In this document: piece after piece, positions 44,288-50,601 of the stretch
Layout: the number at the start of each line of letters is the position of its first letter
Numbering within the stretch: position 1 is the first letter of the stretch
Source of the DNA: Candidatus Iainarchaeum sp.
GTDB lineage: Archaea > Iainarchaeota > Iainarchaeia > Iainarchaeales > 1-14-0-10-31-34
Assembly: GCA_017609625.1 (NCBI GenBank)
Contig: JAFCDN010000008.1
Location: 1-50,601 of the forward strand
Direction of reading: 5' to 3'
Length of the DNA stretch: 50,601 nucleotides
Notes under the pieces: model-generated
The model's input: the letters and a program-made list of their open reading frames with translations, nothing else
What the model was told of the DNA's origin: nothing
Database searches by the model: none
Translations under genes and position numbers: made by a program

Positions 44288-46495
44288 ATGAAAAAATTTG
44301 TTTTATTTTTTTTAGTGCTTTTTGCAGCTTCAGCTTTTGCATGGCCTGATCCTCTTTTTCCTAACTGCAGAGAAATAACAATATCCAATGCAACTGCTTC
44401 CTCTTTTACTGACTTCCCTGCTTATATTGAAGTTGATCTTGTTGCAGGTGCTATGCAGGCAGGTTTTGATGATTTAAGATTTTATAATGCTCCTTGCGGC
44501 GACCCTGCAAGTGTTTTATTAGAATATGATTTAGAAAGCTATGATGCCACTAAAGCTTTTGTCTGGGTTAAAATTCCTTCTCTTCCTCCTGCAGGAAAAA
44601 CCATTGCAGTTTATTATAATAATTCTGCTGCGAGTTCATCAGAAAATCCTTTTGGGGTCTGGACTTCAGATTTTATGGGAGTCTGGCATTTAAATGAAGA
44701 CCCTTCTGGAGCGGCTCCTCAAATTAATGACAGCACTTCAAACAGCAGTAATGGAACTTCTTTTGGAACAATGACTGCCGGAGACCAGGTTGCAGGAAAA
44801 ATTGGAGGAAGTTTGGATTTTGACGGAACTGATGATTATATTGATTTTGGCGATGTGGATTTATTGGATATGGGGCTTTCGAATTGGACTATTTCTGCCT
44901 GGATTAAAACTCCGGCTACAGGCAAGTGGAGAGAAGTAATAAACAAGAGAGAAAATTATGGAGGCAGAGACGGTTATGGTTTTCGTATTAGCAATACTGG
45001 TTTTGTTGATGCTTATTTTGGTGCAGCTGCAGGTAGTACTTATGCTGCATGGTCAACTCCTGGCTTGGATGATGATACATGGCATTACATTACAGTAGTT
45101 TATGACAGGGATTCAGACATATCAATTTTTGTTGATGGAATTTTAGATGGAACTACAGGTATCAGCAGTGAATCCGGGTTTAACGTTCAAAATACCAGAG
45201 AATTAAACATTGGTTTTGCTCAAGGAACTTCTTATCCTTTTGAAGGAATAATAGACGAAGTCAGAATCTCTGACTCAGTGAGAAGCCAGGACTGGATTGC
45301 CCAGGATTTTAAAATGGTAAACAACCAGGCTGGAATGGTTGCTTTTGGTTCAGAAGAAATTAACATTACTAACCCTTGTACTTCTGTGATTTCTTTTCGG
45401 ATTGATCCTGCCAACCCAGTTGACGACAAAACTTATGCTCAAGGAGAGGCTTTTATAATTAATGCACAGCTTGCAGATATGACTACTTTAAAACCTTGTG
45501 AATTAAATTTAACTTTTGAATATGATAATGCTTCAGGAGGGGCATCTTTTGAAAGAATTCCTGATTCAATTTACCAGCCTGCAAATAAAGGTTTAGAAGC
45601 AGTTCCCCCAGATAAAACATATAATGTAGTAAGCATCCCTCCAGCTAATTCGATTGAGTTTCCAATTACAGTCAAATGCAGTAAAACAGGAACTTATCAA
45701 TTAAGGCTTTCTTCAGATCAGGTGCCAATTCCAAGCAGTGTTGTCACAATAAACTGTTTAGCAAACAATTCTCCTGTAGGGGATTTTACTTCTCCTGCAG
45801 TGCATTCTTCTGTTTATGGTTCTTCTTATAGAATTGAATGGGATGCTTTTGACCCAGAATCAGATCCATTGAATTTTGATTTAAACTGGGAAGGTCCTGC
45901 CGGACCAACAGACTGTATTCCAAAATGTTCTATTACAAACTCTTATTATGAATTATCAGGCTTAACTCCTGGAGATTATTTTTTCACTGTAGTAATAGAT
46001 GACGGCTCAAATGATTCTGTTGTAATTGAAAGTGAAACATTAACTGTTTTCAGCACAATAAATACAATCTCTTTGGCTGAATTAGAAATTTTTCCTCAGG
46101 CAATTTATGGAGAAGGGAAAGTTAATGTAAATTTAACTGTAAGGAACAATTCTAATGCAGAAGTTAAATACGAAGTTACAACAACTGTTTCAGACAGCGC
46201 AATAATAGATGATGAAATAAAAGACAATATTGAAGCTTTTGATAAAGCTTCTTTTCTTTTAGAACATGATTTTTCCTCAGCAAAACTAAAACCAGGAGAT
46301 TATGTTATTACAATTGAAGTTGAAGAATTTTTTTCTATCGGTGGAGGCCCTACAGGAAACACACTGAAAACCTATGCTTATTTTACAGTAAAAAAAGACA
46401 AAGAAAGTGTTTCAGGTCTGCCGGAAACAAATCTTTTTTTTGTTTTTCTCGCAATTATTTCTGTTTTGTTTATTTTGAGAAAAAGAAAGGAATAA
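44288..46495 (+). CDS. Secreted surface protein 2, DUF2341 and LamG domains, PETN-type tail
   Basis: 735 residues. Signal peptide MKKFVLFFLVLFAASAFA. Residues about 27-115 form a DUF2341 domain (FDDLRFYNAPCGDP, VWVKIPSLPPAGKTIAVYYN); about 125-345 is a LamG/concanavalin-like domain (GVWHLNEDPSG, GGSLDFDGTDDYIDFG, DEVRISDSVRS), expected to bind carbohydrate or other surface ligands. After a Pro/Cys region the array-shared module begins CLANNSPVGDFTSPAV and VYGSSYRIEWDAFD. The end is GLPETNLFFVFLAIISVLFILRKRKE. Thus the N-terminal half has been swapped relative to the sister genes, while the C-terminal half is shared. Likely displayed on the cell surface. Confidence 0.9.
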   Translation: MKKFVLFFLVLFAASAFAWPDPLFPNCREITISNATASSFTDFPAYIEVDLVAGAMQAGFDDLRFYNAPCGDPASVLLEYDLESYDATKAFVWVKIPSLPPAGKTIAVYYNNSAASSSENPFGVWTSDFMGVWHLNEDPSGAAPQINDSTSNSSNGTSFGTMTAGDQVAGKIGGSLDFDGTDDYIDFGDVDLLDMGLSNWTISAWIKTPATGKWREVINKRENYGGRDGYGFRISNTGFVDAYFGAAAGSTYAAWSTPGLDDDTWHYITVVYDRDSDISIFVDGILDGTTGISSESGFNVQNTRELNIGFAQGTSYPFEGIIDEVRISDSVRSQDWIAQDFKMVNNQAGMVAFGSEEINITNPCTSVISFRIDPANPVDDKTYAQGEAFIINAQLADMTTLKPCELNLTFEYDNASGGASFERIPDSIYQPANKGLEAVPPDKTYNVVSIPPANSIEFPITVKCSKTGTYQLRLSSDQVPIPSSVVTINCLANNSPVGDFTSPAVHSSVYGSSYRIEWDAFDPESDPLNFDLNWEGPAGPTDCIPKCSITNSYYELSGLTPGDYFFTVVIDDGSNDSVVIESETLTVFSTINTISLAELEIFPQAIYGEGKVNVNLTVRNNSNAEVKYEVTTTVSDSAIIDDEIKDNIEAFDKASFLLEHDFSSAKLKPGDYVITIEVEEFFSIGGGPTGNTLKTYAYFTVKKDKESVSGLPETNLFFVFLAIISVLFILRKRKE

Positions 46496-46709
46496 CTGCC
46501 GTTTTCGCAAAAAGGCAAGTTGCCAAAAACTTGTTCTGCTACGCAAAACAAGCAGAGCTTACGCTCTGCCCGCGTGCCAGTTGAACGTGACAGCTGTTGG
46601 CTAAAGAAAGAAAAGGCAAAACTGAGTAAAAGAAAAGAATAAGCAATTCTTTTTTCAATTTTTAAAACAGAAAAGAATAAATAAAACAAAAGCATTTATT
46701 GTTATTTAA
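46496..46709. other. GC-rich stem-loop island between surface genes 2 and 3
   Basis: 214 bp without a gene. The first half is GC-rich, with a perfect hairpin GCAGAGC-TTAC-GCTCTGC at 46552-46569, GGCA-AGT-TGCC at 46514-46524, and CTTGTT/AACAAG at 46530-46535 and 46547-46552. The beginning (GCCGTTTTCGC) recalls the CGTTTCGCC core of the two other islands but is not identical. The second half is A-rich and holds the promoter of surface gene 3 (TTATTTAAATG near the start). A small RNA or repeat-element origin is possible. Confidence 0.45.
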
Positions 46710-48716
46710 ATGAATAAAAAAATTTTTTTTCTGCTATTTTTTCTGTTGTTTCTGAATAACCTTGGTTTTACATCTGCTTTTGACTGCATTTTAGAGGAAA
46801 CACAGCCTTGCACAATGCCAGATGGTTGTGATGGAACACAAACATGTGATAGAGGTGCTTGGGGTGAATGCATTAAAGATGATCCAAACTGCCCTTATAG
46901 CCCTTTTTTTACTTTAAGCTGGACCTGTTCAACATGTTATCCTCTTGCTTTTCCTCATTTTACAAGCATTATAGGTGAACAAAGTTATAGAACTGCTAAA
47001 GTAAGAGTTCAATGCAATGACGGTCCATGTGAAGGAGTAAATGCAATTTTAGAGTATTGCCAGGGAGCTTCTTGTTCAAATTATGTTCCGATTCCAAGCT
47101 CTTCCAGCGGAAACCCGCTTTATATTTCTTCTGGAAGTTCAACAATTTCTTTAACAACAATTTCCAGCGGCTCATACAAGTATGCTATTTGGTCAAGCAC
47201 TATCAAAAAAGGCTCAACTGCAGTTGAAGGACAGCAGTATAATTTAAGGCTTAGAGTCACTTCAACCAATGCCGCTCAAGCAACTGTTACAGGAAAATAT
47301 TTTTACATGAATTATCTTCCTTTAGTTGTTTTAAACCAGCCTACAGGAACACAAACAATTGAAATAGGACAAAACCTGTTAATTGACTGGACTACAATTG
47401 ACCCAGATGGAGATTTATCTGGAATAGATTCCGCTGTATATTATGCTCCAAAAGACTCTTGTGATACTCTTCACCAAACCCTTATTCATTCGTCAACTGG
47501 AAATCCAGGAACCTATCAATATAATTGGCCTGTTAATATTGCTCCAGGAGAATATTGTTTGTATGTTCATGTAGGTGATGACTATGAATCATTTGCAATG
47601 ACAGAAAAAGTATATCTTACTGTAATTGTTCCTCCTTGTTCTGGCAGTTTGGTTTCTTTTATTCTTGAACCAGCAGATAATTCTGGTGTTTATGAGGGCC
47701 AGTCTTTTAATTTTAATGCAAAAACCACTAGTCCGACATTACCTTATTGTTCTACTGACTTAACTTTTGAATATGATAAAGGTTCTGGTTTGGGAATTTT
47801 TGAACAATTGCCTGGTTCAGATTTTGTTCTTGATCCGCCTGAAGACAATTTTTTTGAAAGCACTGAAGCAACTACACAAAATGTTGTTCTGACAAATTAT
47901 ACTGTGGAAAAACTGATTTCAGTTAAATGCAATAAAAAAGGAAGTTATGATTTAAGGTTTTCAACTAATCCTCCTGCTTCTTTAAGCAATGTTATTTCAG
48001 TTGACTGCCTTGAAAACACTCCTCCAGTTGGAAATATTACTTCTCCGATTAAAGCTTCAGTTTATGGTTCTTCTTTTACTGTTTCTTGGGATGCTTTTGA
48101 TGCAGAAGAAAATGATTCTTTGAATTATTATGTTTCTTGGGACGGCCCGACTTCTGGTTCTGATTCTGTTTCTGCAGATTCTTATAAAATTGAAAGTTTA
48201 CAGCAAGGAGATTACACTATTACCCTTCAAGCAGACGATGGAGTTAATCCCCCTGTTGAAATCGGAACAATGATTTTAATTGTGGTTGAAACCCAGCAAG
48301 AGAATACTCTTTCAATTAAATCTTTAACTGTTGTTCCTGAGGCAATCTATTCTGATGGAAGCATTGATGTTGCTTTAACTGTAAGAAATGATTCAACTGA
48401 AACAGTTGACTTTGATGTTTCTTTTTTTAATGACAACTTTTCCATAAACCCTTTAACCCAAAACCAGTCAAATGTTCAGCCAAACTCTAAAGCAAGTTTT
48501 TTTTTTCACCAAAATTTCTCTGGCCTTGCTGAAGGAAACTATGAAATCAGGATTTTAATCTCTGATTCACTTGGAAACTCTTTGGAATCTTTTGCTTACT
48601 TTGCTGTTACAGCTAAACCGCATGAAGAAGATGCACAGGGAATGCCGGAAACAAATTCTTTTTTCATTTTGTTAATCATTTTTTCTGTTCTTTTCCTAAT
48701 CAAAAGAAATAAATAA
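46710..48716 (+). CDS. Secreted surface protein 3 of the array, PETN-type tail
   Basis: 668 residues; signal peptide MNKKIFFLLFFLLFLNNLGFTSA. N-terminal Cys-rich domain (CTMPDGCDGTQTC at about 33-45), then the shared motif CNDGPCEGVNAILEYCQGAS (about 105-124), an Ig-like module (YLPLVVLNQPTG), and the shared module CLENTPPVGNITSPI with VYGSSFTVSWDAFD (about 440-480). It ends QGMPETNSFFILLIIFSVLFLIKRNK. Sister of array genes 1, 2 and 4. Confidence 0.88.
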   Translation: MNKKIFFLLFFLLFLNNLGFTSAFDCILEETQPCTMPDGCDGTQTCDRGAWGECIKDDPNCPYSPFFTLSWTCSTCYPLAFPHFTSIIGEQSYRTAKVRVQCNDGPCEGVNAILEYCQGASCSNYVPIPSSSSGNPLYISSGSSTISLTTISSGSYKYAIWSSTIKKGSTAVEGQQYNLRLRVTSTNAAQATVTGKYFYMNYLPLVVLNQPTGTQTIEIGQNLLIDWTTIDPDGDLSGIDSAVYYAPKDSCDTLHQTLIHSSTGNPGTYQYNWPVNIAPGEYCLYVHVGDDYESFAMTEKVYLTVIVPPCSGSLVSFILEPADNSGVYEGQSFNFNAKTTSPTLPYCSTDLTFEYDKGSGLGIFEQLPGSDFVLDPPEDNFFESTEATTQNVVLTNYTVEKLISVKCNKKGSYDLRFSTNPPASLSNVISVDCLENTPPVGNITSPIKASVYGSSFTVSWDAFDAEENDSLNYYVSWDGPTSGSDSVSADSYKIESLQQGDYTITLQADDGVNPPVEIGTMILIVVETQQENTLSIKSLTVVPEAIYSDGSIDVALTVRNDSTETVDFDVSFFNDNFSINPLTQNQSNVQPNSKASFFFHQNFSGLAEGNYEIRILISDSLGNSLESFAYFAVTAKPHEEDAQGMPETNSFFILLIIFSVLFLIKRNK

Positions 48717-48739
48717 ATCAAAGACAGTAATAAAATGAA

Positions 48740-50601
48740 ATGAACAAAAAAATCTTGCTTTTGCTTACAGTATTTTTGTTTTTGGTTTCTTTAGATTTAG
48801 TTAGTGCAGATATTGGGCCTCAGCCAACAAAGATTATTATGTCTTGGGTGGCTCCAGCATTTCCATATAAAATGGGTGATGATTATATACAAGTAGTAAG
48901 GGTTGATGTAACCTGCCAACAGGGAACTTATGGAAGCTGTGATGATGCAACTGCAACTCTTCAGTATTGTAAAGGAATAACCTGCACTAATTATGTTAAT
49001 ATGTCTTCTTCTAGCGGGGATTTAAGGCTTGTAAATCCTGCTTCTGCAACTCAAAATATTGATGAATTCGGCTCTGTTGTTATTTGGTCTTTTAATAATG
49101 ACAATGCAACTTATGGCGCATATTACAGGTTTAAGGTTATTGCAAATACTGAAGGCTGGAGTGATTATATTGATGGAAGATCTTTGTATATGAGTTATCC
49201 TCCGGCTGTTTCTTTGACTTCCCCTGCAAATGGAAGTGTAATTGAATCTGGAACTGAAACTTTAGTTCAATGGACTACAGGCGACCAGGAAGGGGAAACA
49301 GTACAGTCTAAGGTTTATTATACTCCTGCTTCTAGTTGCGGGGATATTTCTTCTGGCACTTTGATTTATCAAAGCAGTTTTGAGGCTGTTGGAAACAAAT
49401 CATATAATTGGAGTACTCCAGATGTTTTTGGAAACTATTGTATAGTAGTTCAAGCAGATGACAGATATTCAAAAGTAGTTTCAAACACTGTGCAGATAAC
49501 TTTGGTTAAGCCCCCGACTGTTTCTTTAACTTCTCCTTCTGACGGCACAATAGTTTACCAGGGAAAATACCAGCAAATCAGATGGACTGTTTCAGACCCG
49601 CAAGGTTTGCCTGTAACTTCTAAAGCATATTATGCTCCTTTTTCTCAGTGTGGTTCTACTACAAATTTAATCTCTACCTGCCAAAAAACTTCTGTAGGAA
49701 CTCAAACTTGTTATTGGAGTGTTGGAAACATTACCAGAGGAGATTATTGTCTTGTAGTTAAAGCAGACAATGGTTATTTCACTACTCTTTCAAACACTAG
49801 AACAGTTACAAAAATTGACCCTCCGACTGTTTCTTTGACTTCTCCTTCAAACGACACTGATGTTTATATTGGAGATAATCTTCAAATTAACTGGACTACT
49901 GGTGACCCTCAAGGAAGAACTGTAAGCTCTAAATTGTATTATACTCCTGCTGATCATTGCGGAAACCTTTCCTATAAAACTCTAATAAAATCTTATGGTT
50001 TTCAGTCAACTGGAAACAAATCTTATAATTGGAGTGTTCCAAAGATTCCTGGAGAATGGTGTCTGGTTGTTGAAACAAACAATAACCCTTTAACAAAAAA
50101 ATCCAACACTAGAAGAATTAATGTAATTATTCCTCCTTGTAATGGAAATTTAATGCCTCAAATTATGAAACCTCAGCATGATTCAAATGTTTTTGAAGGC
50201 AAGTCTTTTGATTTCAAAGTTAATGTAACTGATTTAAGTTTATCCCAGATTTATTGCTATACTTATTTGACTTTAGAGTATGATAAAGGTTTGGGGGCAG
50301 GAGTTTTTATCAGGCTTCCTGATTCAAGTTTTCCTCCTTTAACTTATGATTTAAATACTTCTGGTTCAAGTTCTGATTTAATTTATGTGATTGATTATAC
50401 TGCTGATGTTCAAGTTCCAGTTATATGCAATAAAAGAGGAGTCTATGATTTAAGAAGTTCAGTTGATCCCCCAGAAATTTCAGGAAATGTTGTTTCAGTT
50501 GATTGTTTGGAAAACACTTCTCCTGTAGGGAATTTTGTTTCTCCTTTGACTCGTTCTTCTTTTCATGGAAAAGCTTTTACTGTTGCATGGGATGTGTTTG
50601 A
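48740..50601 (+). CDS. Secreted surface protein 4 of the array (runs off window)
   Basis: 620 codons are visible before the window ends; no stop is reached. Signal peptide MNKKILLLLTVFLFLVSLDLVSA. The shared Cys motif (CDDATATLQYCKGITCTNY) comes at about 70-90. Three tandem Ig-like modules of about 103 residues follow (beginning PPAVSLTSPANG, PPTVSLTSPSDG, PPTVSLTSPSND), then the array-shared module CLENTSPVGNFVSPL. The final visible residues, FTVAWDVF, are the same place as in the sister genes, so roughly 150-170 more residues with the C-terminal tail are expected. Confidence 0.85.
   Translation, partial: MNKKILLLLTVFLFLVSLDLVSADIGPQPTKIIMSWVAPAFPYKMGDDYIQVVRVDVTCQQGTYGSCDDATATLQYCKGITCTNYVNMSSSSGDLRLVNPASATQNIDEFGSVVIWSFNNDNATYGAYYRFKVIANTEGWSDYIDGRSLYMSYPPAVSLTSPANGSVIESGTETLVQWTTGDQEGETVQSKVYYTPASSCGDISSGTLIYQSSFEAVGNKSYNWSTPDVFGNYCIVVQADDRYSKVVSNTVQITLVKPPTVSLTSPSDGTIVYQGKYQQIRWTVSDPQGLPVTSKAYYAPFSQCGSTTNLISTCQKTSVGTQTCYWSVGNITRGDYCLVVKADNGYFTTLSNTRTVTKIDPPTVSLTSPSNDTDVYIGDNLQINWTTGDPQGRTVSSKLYYTPADHCGNLSYKTLIKSYGFQSTGNKSYNWSVPKIPGEWCLVVETNNNPLTKKSNTRRINVIIPPCNGNLMPQIMKPQHDSNVFEGKSFDFKVNVTDLSLSQIYCYTYLTLEYDKGLGAGVFIRLPDSSFPPLTYDLNTSGSSSDLIYVIDYTADVQVPVICNKRGVYDLRSSVDPPEISGNVVSVDCLENTSPVGNFVSPLTRSSFHGKAFTVAWDVF
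49198..50130 (+). repeat. Three tandem Ig-like modules within surface protein 4
   Basis: Units begin near 49198, 49511 and 49820, a period of about 310 bp (103 residues). Each opens with PPxVSLTSP, contains a WT(T/V)xDPQG-like strand and ends in (S)YNWS or CYWS plus an (L/I)VV(Q/K/E) strand. Unit similarity suggests recent internal duplication, a usual source of length variation in surface proteins. Confidence 0.75.

Noticed and set aside
46420-46495. LPETN as a sortase A-type LPXTG signal
   Set aside because: The sister sequence is MPETN, and protein 1 has SEIN; class A sortases are not expected here. The form fits archaeosortase-like signals better.
1-50601. CRISPR arrays, tRNA or rRNA genes, insertion sequences
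   Set aside because: Looked for regular direct repeats with spacers, cloverleaf-like segments and transposase motifs on both strands; none seen.

Overview
The window is an AT-rich (about one third G+C by eye) stretch of an archaeal chromosome, most likely from a DPANN-type lineage. The archaeal assignment rests on a D-family DNA polymerase (both subunits), Orc1/Cdc6, aCPSF1 (KH/beta-CASP ribonuclease), an archaeal 20S proteasome beta subunit, Hel308, archaeal NAC, UPF0147, Fap7/AK6 and SepF. Ribosome binding sites, where visible, are GGTGA or AGGAG, which match the archaeal 16S 3' end. The DPANN suggestion is an inference from compact layout, many small lineage-specific basic proteins and large modular surface proteins; I cannot name the phylum.

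Layout. 1-4.2 kb: the start of a secreted protein, a membrane protein with Cys-pair repeats, and a minus-strand run of lipoprotein, S26-type peptidase, Fap7-like kinase and a membrane-anchored secreted protein. 4.4-10.7 kb: a radical SAM gene facing a PqqD / HprK-like kinase / nucleotidyltransferase operon, then a GT4 glycosyltransferase and a GT-C-like membrane protein. This resembles peptide- or envelope-modification cassettes, but no precursor peptide was found. 10.6-20 kb: mostly information processing and protein quality control (psmB-aCPSF1, FKBP-type isomerase, SpoIIM-like membrane protein, NAC), with small regulators and unknown basic proteins. 20.4-22.6 kb: Hel308. 22.7-32.7 kb: two very large envelope proteins in one operon, the second broken by a frame change in an A10 run. 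32.7-42.2 kb: replication and division: Orc1/Cdc6, SepF with a tail-anchored neighbour, PolD large subunit with an intein in its active-site motif, PolD small subunit and UPF0147. 42.3-50.6 kb: a tandem array of four related secreted proteins; the three complete ones end in a motif-TM-basic tail resembling archaeosortase-type sorting signals (PETN in two of them). The fourth runs off the window.

Of most interest: the radical SAM/PqqD/HprK/NTase/S26 cassette; the PETN-type C-terminal signal; the A10 frameshift in the giant membrane protein; a 74-bp stem-loop element with an 18-bp direct duplication inserted between the two PolD genes, sharing a 14-bp core with another intergenic island; and an intein with an atypical C-terminal Asp. 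Three further small or oddly started genes (37, 41 and 79 codons) fill intergenic gaps. No tRNA, rRNA, CRISPR array or insertion sequence was seen.
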